Positions 24,248 to 34,405 are shown, counted from the first letter of the stretch. The stretch: DNA of 64,000 nt from Marinobacter sp. es.048 (GCF_900188435.1 NZ_FYFA01000001.1:372001-436000), one strand, 5' to 3'. The notes: generated by a model not told the origin, from the letters alone. Numbers and translations: made by a program.

Positions 24248-25690
24248 TCAGGCTGCGACAATGGCGTATTCGTGGTTGTGTGGCTCGATCAGCACACCGT
24301 GCAGAGCAACGATCGCCTTCTTGTAGTCGTCCTCATCCACCACAAACTGGATGTCCACCTGGCGCATGCATTGGTGTAAAGCCAGCACGCTGATTTCTTC
24401 GTCGGCCAGCGCCTTGACGGAGCGAGCCAGAATGCCCGGAACCTTCATATCGCTACCGATGGCGGAAACAACCGCCACCTTACGGGTGTTGATTTCGGCG
24501 TTGGGGAACTCTTCCTTCAACGCCTTGACCACCCGCTTGACGTGTTTCAGGGTGCTGCCCACGTAATGGGTAATGGTGTTGGCGTTGGTGTCCTTGGACA
24601 TGAACCGAACCTTGAAACGGCTCAGTACATCCAGAATCCGACGGTCGGAACCGGGCTCGCCCTGCATGTCCTGATCGAACACTTCCACCGCAAACACACC
24701 CTTGGCGCCGGCAATGATCTCCACCTGCGGCTTTTCACTGACGTAATCGCCGGTGATCAGGGTACCAGTATGCTCTGGCTCAAAGGTGTTCATCACCCGC
24801 AGCGGAATCTCGTTCTGGCGCATCCCCTTACCAGCACGGGGGTGAATCGCCTCCATACCAAGGTTGGCCAACTGGTCGGCAACGTCGTAGTTGGTGCGCC
24901 CCAGGGGAACAACCTTGTCTGCGCCAACGATGTTGGGATCGGCGGAGCTCAGATGATATTCCTTGTGGATAACTGCCTCGCGGGCCTCGGTAATCACCGC
25001 CACCCGGCTGAACGTCATCTCACTGTAACCGCGGTCGAAGGTGCGCATCAGGCCTTCCTTGCACTGGGCGTAACCGGTCACGATTGGCAGCTCACGGGTG
25101 AGGTCCACTGCATCGAAGGCCTGCTTGAGCTTCTCGTCCAGCGGCAGCAACTCGTTATCGCGCCAGCCGGTCAGATCCACAAAGCGGGCATTGATGCCTT
25201 CCTGCTGAAGCTTCAGGGCGGTGTTGAACGCACTGTGAGCCTCGCCGATACCCGCCAGCATTTCCCGTACCGTAAGAAGATGCTCTTCCAACTGGAACTG
25301 ACCGTAGGAACACAAGCGTTGCAGATCGATCAGGCAACCGCGGACACCCTCAACACGGTCAGTGATGAACTGATCCGCCTGCTGCTTGAGCATCGGATCC
25401 TCGAACAGCTCGCCGTTGATATCGGTCAAAAACTTGACCAGTTTGGTGAGGTCGTCACCCCAGGCCCAGTCAGATTCGGCATCCGCAAACAGGGCATACA
25501 CGCCCGGCTCACCGGTCTTCTTGTGTTCCAGCAGTTCGTTGGTCACACCGCCATAGGCAGAGACCACGAAAATGCGCTGATACAGGTCGTCCTTCTTTCG
25601 ATTACCGATGATGATGTTATCTCGGACGGCCTCGTAGTTACTCATCGACGTACCGCCGATCTTTTCAACGGTATGTTGTTGGCTGGTCAT
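24248..25690 (-). CDS. ask: Aspartate kinase of the ectoine type (Ask_Ect)
   Basis: The 480-residue enzyme phosphorylates aspartate to feed aspartate semialdehyde into ectoine synthesis. The N-terminal kinase motif reads VEKIGGTSMSNYEAVRD and RIFVVSAYGGVTNEL; two ACT domains are at the C-terminus (about 320-475). It has the extended length and the insert DAESDWAWGDDLTK characteristic of ectoine-specific aspartokinases, which are less feedback-inhibited than the housekeeping form. The ATG at 25690 has AAAGG upstream. It follows ectB with a 50-base gap, exactly where ectC would be expected. Confidence 0.93.
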   Translation of the reverse strand: MTSQQHTVEKIGGTSMSNYEAVRDNIIIGNRKKDDLYQRIFVVSAYGGVTNELLEHKKTGEPGVYALFADAESDWAWGDDLTKLVKFLTDINGELFEDPMLKQQADQFITDRVEGVRGCLIDLQRLCSYGQFQLEEHLLTVREMLAGIGEAHSAFNTALKLQQEGINARFVDLTGWRDNELLPLDEKLKQAFDAVDLTRELPIVTGYAQCKEGLMRTFDRGYSEMTFSRVAVITEAREAVIHKEYHLSSADPNIVGADKVVPLGRTNYDVADQLANLGMEAIHPRAGKGMRQNEIPLRVMNTFEPEHTGTLITGDYVSEKPQVEIIAGAKGVFAVEVFDQDMQGEPGSDRRILDVLSRFKVRFMSKDTNANTITHYVGSTLKHVKRVVKALKEEFPNAEINTRKVAVVSAIGSDMKVPGILARSVKALADEEISVLALHQCMRQVDIQFVVDEDDYKKAIVALHGVLIEPHNHEYAIVAA

Positions 25691-25740
25691 AGTTTTGCCT
25701 TTGCTATCCTGCAGCATGAATGTCCGGAAGTGCGGGCGTC

Positions 25741-27102
<1,362 letters not shown>

Positions 27103-27172
27103 TTAAGCCTTGTGACAGACCTACCTCAGTGGTCCGCCGGCTAATTCAAATCACAGCTTTACAGTCGTTAAC

Positions 27173-27197
27173 GGCCCTGCAATCAGATGACAGGGCC
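27173..27197 (-). terminator. Hairpin between ectA and ectB
   Basis: GGCCCTG pairs with CAGGGCC around an 11-base loop, 19 bases after the ectA stop on the minus strand. No U-tract follows, so it may attenuate rather than end transcription, or protect the ectA mRNA end. Confidence 0.45.
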
Positions 27198-27215
27198 GAT
27201 CCTGGACCGCGGCTC

Positions 27216-27731
27216 TCAGGCTGGCTTCGTGAAAGGCCCGATGCGCAGCAGAAACTCGGAATCATGCTGCCCGCCGAAATGGGTCTCTCTCTCGAAATGC
27301 TCGTGGTAGGTGAGCTCGGCTCCCATATCACGGGCGAATGAACGGAACAGCGCCCATGAGGCCTCGTTGTCCTCGGTGATGGTTGTCTCCATGTGGGTGA
27401 CGTTCTTGCACGCATCACGGCCAACGATTTCTTTAAGCATCCGCTTGGCGAGGCCTTGTCCACGACCTTTTTCGTGAACCGCCACCTGCCAGACAAACAC
27501 GGTATCGGGCTGTTGGGGAGGGATGTATCCGGAGATAAAGCCGACCAGATCGCCTTCCTTCTCCGCGGCCACGCCGGTTTCGGCAAAGTGGCTGCACTGC
27601 AACAGGTTGCAGTAAATCGAGTTGGGGTCCAGCGGCGGGCACTCTGCCACCAGCTGGTGGAGCCTGAAGCCATCATCCTTCACGGGCGTGCGAAGCGTGA
27701 TGGCGGTGGTATTCGATCCTTCTGGTGTCAT
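27216..27731 (-). CDS. ectA: L-2,4-diaminobutyrate acetyltransferase
   Basis: A 171-residue GNAT enzyme that acetylates diaminobutyrate with acetyl-CoA, the second dedicated ectoine step. Features are the LHQLVAECPPLDPNSIYCNLLQC segment that binds substrate, the acetyl-CoA loop HEKGRGQGLAKRML, and the C-terminal HFGGQHDSEFLLRI block. ATG at 27731 (MTPEG) is chosen because the promoter at 27767-27794 lies at a fitting distance. It is the first gene of the ectoine locus. Confidence 0.95.
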   Translation of the reverse strand: MTPEGSNTTAITLRTPVKDDGFRLHQLVAECPPLDPNSIYCNLLQCSHFAETGVAAEKEGDLVGFISGYIPPQQPDTVFVWQVAVHEKGRGQGLAKRMLKEIVGRDACKNVTHMETTITEDNEASWALFRSFARDMGAELTYHEHFERETHFGGQHDSEFLLRIGPFTKPA

Positions 27732-27766
27732 AGCGTGATCAGTTCGTAGCAAAAAGTTAGTGTTGA

Positions 27767-27794
27767 ATTATATAGACCACAAAATATATTTCAA
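27767..27794 (-). promoter_or_regulatory. Sigma-70 promoter of ectA
   Basis: On the minus strand a -35 TTGAAA (27789-27794) and a perfect -10 TATAAT (27767-27772) are separated by 16 bases, giving a leader of about 30 bases before the ectA ATG. The flanks are very AT-rich, as in osmotically controlled ect promoters. Confidence 0.7.
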
Positions 27795-27880
27795 GTACAG
27801 CTCAAAACCCGCCCACGGCAAGGCCCCAGCTCACTCTTTCAGAATAGACCGGATTGACGCTTTCGCCAGTGACAAAATGG

Positions 27881-28831
27881 TTAAATTAGTGAAGGGAAAA
27901 TCACATTGTCGGCTCTCAGGGATGTGCCATTCAGAATCCGGTTCCGATAGGACACCGCCGCCGGCGAGCCAGCCGGCCATAGCCGGTCAAACTCCGGAAG
28001 CCAGGCCTCCAGGGAGTAGCATACTGGCAGCAGAGAGACATGCAGACCCTCGAGTTCAATTCCGGCAACAGGCTCAATGACGGGGCTGGAGAGGCCAACT
28101 CGGGTAATAAGTCCGCGCGGATCCGATTGCAGGTTGCCCATGCCCGCCGATCCGTTGTTAACCACCACGCGACTCTGCTCACCCACCAGGCCCGACCAGA
28201 GTACTGGCAGGCAAGTGTGGGTGGAAGCAATAACGTCCGCTCCGGATGCCAGGAACCATTCCGAGAGCTTGCCATCGTTACCCTCGGCAAAGGCTTCGTG
28301 GGCCAACCCCCACCCGGCCAGGGACTCAGGATCACCATGCACCACCAAAACCTTTAGGCCTCCAAAGATCAGGCATCGATACCTGGGCAGCAAGGACAAC
28401 CGACGCTGGATATCCGGGTGTTCCCCAGCAATACCCTGGAGCCGCTCCATGATCCGGTTCGACCGCTCCACCACCCCCTGATCAACAAAATCCGGATAGG
28501 CGCAGCCACAGCCGGCACCGGCACTGGGATTCGCCAGCTCATAGTCCACATTGCCCAGACTGACCGTGTGATCCAGCACCCGGTTATTGATGGTCCGGAA
28601 CAGAGTATCGCTGTCGTTGAACCAGTTGAAATCGCCATTGAACACCAGCTTCACCCGGTGCCCTTGACGCTCCTCCGCCAGCGCCATCTGCTCAATTTCA
28701 TCGAGGGCCCAGGGATTCCCGTAAAGCCCTCCGATGATGTAGAGCACATCCTCGGAGACCGGCCGGGTCTCCTCGCACAGGGACTCAGCAGAGTAACGAT
28801 ACGCCAGCGGACAGCTACGGCCTTCGCTCAT
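27881..28831 (-). CDS. Metallophosphoesterase-like protein with altered metal ligands
   Basis: The 316-residue protein keeps the order of the calcineurin-like phosphoesterase motifs but with key changes: the first motif is IGGLYGNPWALDEI where D-x-H-G-N is expected; FNGDFNWF supplies the GD motif; LGNVDYE the GN-x-D motif; VVHGDP the penultimate His; and ASTHTCLP stands where GHTH is expected. The first Asp and His and the last His are therefore lost, the last being Cys. An inserted GAGCGCAYPDF adds two more Cys. Start 28831 lies four bases after the symporter stop. Probably co-functions with that symporter and the radical SAM enzyme; reaction unknown. Confidence 0.75.
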   Translation of the reverse strand: MSEGRSCPLAYRYSAESLCEETRPVSEDVLYIIGGLYGNPWALDEIEQMALAEERQGHRVKLVFNGDFNWFNDSDTLFRTINNRVLDHTVSLGNVDYELANPSAGAGCGCAYPDFVDQGVVERSNRIMERLQGIAGEHPDIQRRLSLLPRYRCLIFGGLKVLVVHGDPESLAGWGLAHEAFAEGNDGKLSEWFLASGADVIASTHTCLPVLWSGLVGEQSRVVVNNGSAGMGNLQSDPRGLITRVGLSSPVIEPVAGIELEGLHVSLLPVCYSLEAWLPEFDRLWPAGSPAAVSYRNRILNGTSLRADNVIFPSLI

Positions 28832-28835
28832 GATT

Positions 28836-30239
28836 TCAGGCCTCACCGGCAGCCAGCGAGCGCCCGGCAAGACGCCGCAGCAGCAAAGGCGCAAAGAAAC
28901 CGGCGGTACAAATCAGGAAACCGTAGGCGTTCACGCCCAGCAACATGGCGTATTGGCCATCCCCAATCGCCCAGCTGGCGGGAATCAGCCCAACCGCAAG
29001 CAAGACCCCGAGCCCCAGACCGGTCCAGAAACTCAGGTGGAAACTCCAGGGCGACCACTTGGTGAAACCATAGAACAGGAACACTGGCGCCAGCCCCATC
29101 ACCATCGTCCCGGAGATGGTGGTGGCCTTGAGAATATCGGTCCCGGCAAACATCGGCAGGTTGCCCAGGAAGGCAAAGATCACCATCACAACCGCCCCCA
29201 CCCGCATGCTCGGCAGCGTGTCAGACGCACGCTTTGCCAGCCGGGGCAGATCAACCGCCAGTGACTTCGCCAAAGAGGTAAACGTGGAATCGAGAGTGGA
29301 ACCAGCCGAGGTCATCATCACCACGCTCATGAAGAACAACGCCGCCAGCCCCAGGGACTGCCCAACCGCTGCAGGCGCATTGCCCATGGCCTCAATCCCG
29401 TTAAGCCGGGCGTGAACACCCACCAGACTGAAGATAAATACCGCCACAAAGCCCAGCAGCCCGGCCACCACAAAGCTCTTGAGCATGGTCTTTTCCTTGT
29501 TCACAAAGCCCCGGTCGGTCAGCACCGGATCGTGGAACGGATAGCTGAACAGCTGCAACAGAGCCACTAACAGCAGGTCGAAACCGGCATTGAGCCGGAA
29601 CTCGCCGTTGGTCAGCAGGGCGCTGGAGTCGTTGGCCGGAATGATCAGGAATAGCACCGCCCCCACAAAGAACACAAATACAAAGGCCTGAATCACATCG
29701 GTGAAAATCGACGACCGCAGCCCACCTTTCAGACTGTAGGCCAGAGTAAACACCGTAAACAGCATCGCTGCCGCGTAGTATTCCCACTCACCCGGCAGAC
29801 CGAAATAACCACCCACCACCGCGGTGTTACTCCAGACCTCGTTATAAAGCCGGATCAGAATCGCCGCCGCAAACGCCAGCGCCGCAAACCGCCCGAAACG
29901 CGATGTCAGAAAATCCTGCAAACTCCTGGCGCCAGTCTGGGTCCGGATCAAATAGATCACATACCCCGCAACCGGAATCGACAGCCAGTAACTGGCATAG
30001 GCCAGACCACCAACCACCCCATAAGCCGCACCCAGGTTCGCCGCATTGGTCACCGACTTGGCAAAGATCCAGCTGATAAAAATACTCGCCGTCAGCGACC
30101 ACTGCCCTACCGGGTTACCCTGGTCATCCGCGCCCTTATAGAACGAATTCGCGTTCTTGCTCCTGGGCGACAGCCAATACATCACCACGCCGTAGACCAG
30201 CAGGAATCCCCAGAACAGGGAGGCCTCTGTGAAGTTCAT
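28836..30239 (-). CDS. Na+/solute symporter (SSS family)
   Basis: A 467-residue protein with about 13 membrane helices. The core of the fold is visible: WSLTASIFISWIFAKSVTNAANLG (TM1'), a YLIRTQTGARSLQDFLTSRFG loop, LKGGLRSSIFTDVIQAFVF, and the Na+-site-like helix TSAGSTLDSTFTSLAKSLAVDL. The substrate cannot be inferred; members carry sugars, amino acids, urea, carboxylates or metabolite anions. The gene is followed at four bases by the phosphoesterase-like gene and preceded by the radical SAM gene (142-base gap). Confidence 0.88.
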   Translation of the reverse strand: MNFTEASLFWGFLLVYGVVMYWLSPRSKNANSFYKGADDQGNPVGQWSLTASIFISWIFAKSVTNAANLGAAYGVVGGLAYASYWLSIPVAGYVIYLIRTQTGARSLQDFLTSRFGRFAALAFAAAILIRLYNEVWSNTAVVGGYFGLPGEWEYYAAAMLFTVFTLAYSLKGGLRSSIFTDVIQAFVFVFFVGAVLFLIIPANDSSALLTNGEFRLNAGFDLLLVALLQLFSYPFHDPVLTDRGFVNKEKTMLKSFVVAGLLGFVAVFIFSLVGVHARLNGIEAMGNAPAAVGQSLGLAALFFMSVVMMTSAGSTLDSTFTSLAKSLAVDLPRLAKRASDTLPSMRVGAVVMVIFAFLGNLPMFAGTDILKATTISGTMVMGLAPVFLFYGFTKWSPWSFHLSFWTGLGLGVLLAVGLIPASWAIGDGQYAMLLGVNAYGFLICTAGFFAPLLLRRLAGRSLAAGEA

Positions 30240-30381
30240 GTTCTCGTTCCTTGTTCTTTGTCGTTTTTCCGGGGCCTATCCCGGGGTTTCTGGTTTTGAC
30301 TTCCCCGGCGAAGGAGATAGCCAGCAAACCACCCAGGCCGGCAATGACCAACGATCAGTCCTGAGCGACCCAACACCAAAG

Positions 30382-31353
30382 CTAGGCAGGCGCCGAACAG
30401 CTGGCCCCGAAGCGGTAACAGGAAAAACACCGGTGATGCCGCAACATAATGCGCTCATCCATGCTCTCAGCCAGCGTCCCCCCCAGGTCATACTGCGGAT
30501 CATCGTCCACCAGCGTGCAGGCATACACCCGAACCTCATCGCCCTTCTTCACCAACATCCGCGTATAGGTGCACATGAAGTGGGAGCGCGCCTCCTTCGT
30601 CGGATACTTCTCCATGCAGGTCTCGGTAATCTCAGGGCTGCCGTCTTCCGAACCAGGCGTACCCAGATCCGGAAATGCGGTAAATGCCAGGTTCTCCGGA
30701 ATGCGCCACTGCCGGAAGATGTCACGGAACGCTGCTTCGACATCTGCCGGAATTTCCTCCGGATCGGTCTGGCGGGCAATGGACACCTTGAAGCCCTGTT
30801 CGACCAGCCAGCGAATGCCCTGCAAGGCCTCATCAAAGCTGCCTTCACCGCGGTCCTTGTCGTGACGGGCCCTGTCCGGGAAGTCCAGGCTGACCCGGAA
30901 ATGAATCGGGTAGGGGTTGTCCAGCAAAGGCAGCACCTGATGCTGGCGCTTGTGCAGCGGCTCGGTGGCGTTGGTCAGCACGAAGCAGGGCCGGTGCCGG
31001 CTGGCGTAATTCAGAATATTGACGAAGTCCCGGATCACAAAGGGCTCACCACCGGTGAAGGAAAACTGCTCCACACCCATGTCGGTGGCTTCGTGAATAA
31101 ACGGCTTTACGTCACTGAGCTTCATGCCCGGAATGCGGCCATCGCCGGGATGGGAACCTTCCAGGCAGAAGGGGCAGGCCAGGTTGCATGCAGTGCCGGT
31201 ATGGATCCACAGCTCTTTCAGCTTGTCCGCATCAATGTAACCTCTCGGGTCGCCATTGCGGGTGTGGGTCCAGCTATCACGGGCCCTGGGTTCCAGGACT
31301 TCCACGGCCGGAATACGTGTACTGCGGGCCGGTCTGGTTTCAGTCAGGGGCAT
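30382..31353 (-). CDS. Radical SAM enzyme with C-terminal Cys-rich (SPASM-like) segment
   Basis: A 323-residue protein. The SAM cluster motif is CNLACPFC (Cx3Cx2C) near residue 60, followed by the GGEP motif (FSFTGGEPF) near 100. The C-terminal 70 residues hold five cysteines (MCTYT, YACTL, CFSC, SCSA), enough for an auxiliary Fe-S cluster as in SPASM/twitch enzymes. The ATG at 31353 has GAGGAG upstream and overlaps the stop of the TVP38-oxidoreductase gene by 14 bases. It lacks the signatures of ArsS, PqqE, MoaA or anaerobic sulfatase-maturing enzymes. Substrate unknown. Confidence 0.85.
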   Translation of the reverse strand: MPLTETRPARSTRIPAVEVLEPRARDSWTHTRNGDPRGYIDADKLKELWIHTGTACNLACPFCLEGSHPGDGRIPGMKLSDVKPFIHEATDMGVEQFSFTGGEPFVIRDFVNILNYASRHRPCFVLTNATEPLHKRQHQVLPLLDNPYPIHFRVSLDFPDRARHDKDRGEGSFDEALQGIRWLVEQGFKVSIARQTDPEEIPADVEAAFRDIFRQWRIPENLAFTAFPDLGTPGSEDGSPEITETCMEKYPTKEARSHFMCTYTRMLVKKGDEVRVYACTLVDDDPQYDLGGTLAESMDERIMLRHHRCFSCYRFGASCSAPA

Positions 31354-33529
31354 AGATGCTCCTCGGTGTATTCGTGTTTTTCCCACGGCGCCAGCCGTGG
31401 AGCTTCTCCAGCAGTTTCAGGATTCCTTCGGGCGCATGAGCGCGTTTCCATTCACCGGCCGCGTACTTGGCTGACTCGTTCCAGGTCGGGTACGGGTGAA
31501 TAGTACCCAGGATCTTGTTCAGGCCCAGGCCGTGTTTCATGGCCAGGGTGAACTCGGCCAGGATTTCCCCGGCGTGGCTGCCAACCACAACAGCGCCCAG
31601 GATCTTGTCCTTGCCCGGCGGAGTCAGCACCTTGATAAAGCCATGATCCTCACTCTCGGCAATCGCCCGGTCCAGGTCGTCCAGGCCGTAGCGGGTGACC
31701 TCGTAGGCCACGCCCTGCGCTTGTGCCTCGGCTTCGCTAAGCCCCACTCGCGCCACTTCCGGCGAGGTAAAGGTCACCCAGGGCATCACCCGGTAGTCCA
31801 CCTTGAATCGCTTGAACTGACCAAAAAGGCCGTTCACCGCTGCGTACCAGGCCTGGTGCGCCGCCGCGTGGGTGAACTGGTAGGGACCAGCCACATCGCC
31901 GCAGGCAAAAACGTTCGGATAACGCAGGCTCATATCCTCTTCCACCGGTACCGTTCCGTTTGGCAGAGTGTCCACGCCAATCCGTTCCAGATTCAGGCCG
32001 GCCGTGTTCGCCCTGCGGCCAACCGCCACGACAACCTCATCAAAGGGAAGGCGCACCCGCTCACCCTCGTGCTCACAGTAGGCAACCTTCTCTCCTTCCT
32101 CTATACGGAACTCGGCGGCGGAATGTTTCAATCGGACATCCACACTGTCCGCCTGGAACTGCTTCAGAACCAGTTCGGAGACATCCTCATCTTCCTTGGC
32201 CAGCAGGCGTTCGCCCATTTCAACCTGGGTTACCTTGCTACCCAGCCGCGCAAATGCATGGGCCAGCTCCGAACCAATCGGGCCACCGCCAAGCACCAAC
32301 AGACGTTCCGGCTGCTCTTCCAGCTCCCACAGATTGTCGGACGTCAGCGGCTGCATGTCTTTCAGGCCGGGAATCGGGGGTACCGCCGGTTTGCCGCCGG
32401 TGGCAACAACGATGCTGCGGGCGGTCAGACGTTCGGTGCGGCCGTCATTGTGTCTGACCTCAAGCTCCCAGGGCGACACGAAGCTGGCTTCGCCGGCAAT
32501 GCAGTCCACACCCAGCTTGCGGTAACGCTCGGGGGAATCGTGGGGCTCCACTTTCGCGATTACATCTTTGACCCGATTCATGATGTTTTTGAACGAACCT
32601 TTAACGGGCACCGATTCCAATCCGTAACGGTTGGCGTGACGCAGGGTATCTGCCGCCTTCGCGCTGCGGATCAGGGCCTTTGAGGGCACACAACCGGTGT
32701 TCAGGCAATCGCCACCCATCTTGTGCTTTTCAATCAGCGCCACCTTGGCTTTTACGGCCGCCGCAATGTAAGCAGAGACAAGGCCGGCAGAGCCACCGCC
32801 GATGACCAGCAAGTTGTAGTCGAACTGCTCAGGTTTCTGCCAGCCAGCATACACTTTGCGACGGCGAATAAAGCCCACCACAAACTTGGCAATAAGCGGA
32901 AACAGACCCAGCAGGGCAAAGGACAGCAGCAGGTCGGCCGAGACAATGTCACCGGTGGATTGGATCTGGCCCAACTGGGTACCGGCGTTCACATAAACAA
33001 AGGTGCCGGGCAGCATGGCGATCCAGCTCACCAGGGCATAGGTGCGCAGCTTCATGGCCGTGAGGCCCATGGCCAGGTTGATCATGAAGAAGGGGAACAC
33101 CGGCACCAGGCGCAGGGTTGCCAGGTAGAACGCGCCGTCCTTTTTGATACCGCGGTCCATTTTGGCCACAGTCTCAGCGTAGCGTTTGCGCAATGTATCC
33201 CGCATCAGGAATCGGGCAACCAGAAATGCCAGCGAAGCACCAACCGTGGAGGCAACCGATACCGCGGCAAGACCATACAGATTCCCGAAGAAGGCGCCCC
33301 CGGCCAGGGTCATGATCGTGGCTCCGGGTAGGGATAGTGCCGTGACCAGGACATAAAGCACCACGAAACCAAGCACTGCAATCAACAAGTTCTCGCCAAT
33401 CCAGTCGCCCAGATCCTGCTGATGGGCCTTGAGGTTTTCCAGGGTGAGAAGCTCGCTCCCTCCGCTGGCGATAAATCCGATGATGACAACCGCGATCACC
33501 GCAATCAGGATCCATTTTTTGAATGTCAT
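31340..33529 (-). CDS. TVP38/TMEM64 membrane domain fused to a mercuric-reductase-like FAD disulfide oxidoreductase
   Basis: A 729-residue fusion. Residues 1-225 form a TVP38/DedA-like membrane module with the signature LSLPGATIMTLAGGAFFG and LATLRLVPVFPFFMINLAMG. Residues 235-715 form a class I pyridine nucleotide-disulfide oxidoreductase: FAD motif VIGGGSAGLVSAYIA, redox pair GGDCLNTGCVPSK, NAD(P) motif LVLGGGPIGSELAHAFARLG, a second FAD motif VFACGDVAG, and a C-terminal dimer domain with HPYPTW. The MerA-type C-terminal vicinal cysteines and N-terminal HMA domain are absent. It is first in the set with the radical SAM gene. Confidence 0.92.
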   Translation of the reverse strand: MTFKKWILIAVIAVVIIGFIASGGSELLTLENLKAHQQDLGDWIGENLLIAVLGFVVLYVLVTALSLPGATIMTLAGGAFFGNLYGLAAVSVASTVGASLAFLVARFLMRDTLRKRYAETVAKMDRGIKKDGAFYLATLRLVPVFPFFMINLAMGLTAMKLRTYALVSWIAMLPGTFVYVNAGTQLGQIQSTGDIVSADLLLSFALLGLFPLIAKFVVGFIRRRKVYAGWQKPEQFDYNLLVIGGGSAGLVSAYIAAAVKAKVALIEKHKMGGDCLNTGCVPSKALIRSAKAADTLRHANRYGLESVPVKGSFKNIMNRVKDVIAKVEPHDSPERYRKLGVDCIAGEASFVSPWELEVRHNDGRTERLTARSIVVATGGKPAVPPIPGLKDMQPLTSDNLWELEEQPERLLVLGGGPIGSELAHAFARLGSKVTQVEMGERLLAKEDEDVSELVLKQFQADSVDVRLKHSAAEFRIEEGEKVAYCEHEGERVRLPFDEVVVAVGRRANTAGLNLERIGVDTLPNGTVPVEEDMSLRYPNVFACGDVAGPYQFTHAAAHQAWYAAVNGLFGQFKRFKVDYRVMPWVTFTSPEVARVGLSEAEAQAQGVAYEVTRYGLDDLDRAIAESEDHGFIKVLTPPGKDKILGAVVVGSHAGEILAEFTLAMKHGLGLNKILGTIHPYPTWNESAKYAAGEWKRAHAPEGILKLLEKLHGWRRGKNTNTPRSIYAPD

Positions 33530-33664
33530 GAACTAGTCCTTTCTACCTTGAACGTATGGCCGTAATGACACCCCTATCGGGTAAGTGTTACATAAGGCCG
33601 GCAAGCTTCACATTTGGGCGCGATATTGCTGTTGTACGTCATTCAGGCCGGCATTGTGTCAACG

Positions 33665-33776
33665 ATTGCTCATGAATATCTAACAATTCAGTTACGTGCT
33701 TCCTGATCAGGAGGCCGCCGGGAACTTTTTGGCGGCTCCAGATACTTACTGCTATTCTTGAACAATTGCTCATGAA
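33665..33776. repeat. 12-base direct repeat 100 bases apart in the sigma-factor promoter region
   Basis: ATTGCTCATGAA occurs at 33665-33676 and 33765-33776, exactly 100 bases apart, within the 258-base divergent region between the TVP38-oxidoreductase gene and the ECF sigma gene. The second copy ends 12 bases before the sigma ATG. May be duplicated control sites. Confidence 0.55.
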
Positions 33777-33787
33777 AGGGAATAGCA

Positions 33788-34405
33788 ATGACCGATTCAG
33801 CTCTCCAGAAGGAACAGGCGCTGATTGAAGGCCTGCAAGCCCGAAACGATCAGTCCTATCAGGAGGCTGTGCGAACCTACACCTCGGGGATGCTCGCCGT
33901 AGCCAGGTTTTATCTTGACCATTCCAGCGCCGAGGAAATCGTTCAGGATTGCTGGGTGACGGTCATCGATGCCATCCAGAAGTTCGAAGGTCGATCCGGC
34001 CTGAAGACCTGGCTGCACCGGATTGTTGCCAACCGCTGTAAGAACAGACTGCGTTCGGCCAAGAGAGAGGTTTCTACCGATTTCTCCGAGGCCCTCGAAC
34101 CTGAACTGGCAGACCGGTTTAACGTCAAAGGCCGATGGGATCTGCCGCCCAAACTGCAGTTTCATGATTCTGCCGACACCCTGATGGAAAACGGCGCCCT
34201 CAGCGATTGCCTCGACAAACACCTTTCCGCCCTGCCGGAAACCCAGCGCTCGGCGCTGATGCTGTATGAGGCCCACCAGCATAAATCCGATGATGTCTGT
34301 AACATTCTCGATGTCAGTGCCTCTAATCTCCGGGTGCTATTGCACCGTGCTCGACAGAAAATCTTTCTCATGGTGGAGAACTTCCAGGAGACCGGCGAAT
34401 GCTGA
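33788..34405 (+). CDS. ECF-type RNA polymerase sigma factor
   Basis: A 205-residue factor. Region 2 reads FYLDHSSAEEIVQDCWVTVIDAIQKFEGRSGLKTWLHRIVANRCKNRLR, here located at residues 40-95; region 4 is at about 135-190 with LPETQRSALMLYEAHQHKSDDVCNILDVSASNLRVLLHRARQKI. Between them lies a longer linker than usual (about 40 residues). Its stop overlaps the anti-sigma start by seven bases. The combination points to an ECF sigma controlled by a soluble zinc anti-sigma factor, and so to redox or metal stress. Confidence 0.92.
   Translation: MTDSALQKEQALIEGLQARNDQSYQEAVRTYTSGMLAVARFYLDHSSAEEIVQDCWVTVIDAIQKFEGRSGLKTWLHRIVANRCKNRLRSAKREVSTDFSEALEPELADRFNVKGRWDLPPKLQFHDSADTLMENGALSDCLDKHLSALPETQRSALMLYEAHQHKSDDVCNILDVSASNLRVLLHRARQKIFLMVENFQETGEC

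Noticed and set aside
31340..33529. Mercury-resistance gene merA
   Set aside because: The N-terminal HMA domain and C-terminal vicinal cysteines are absent and no other mer gene is near.
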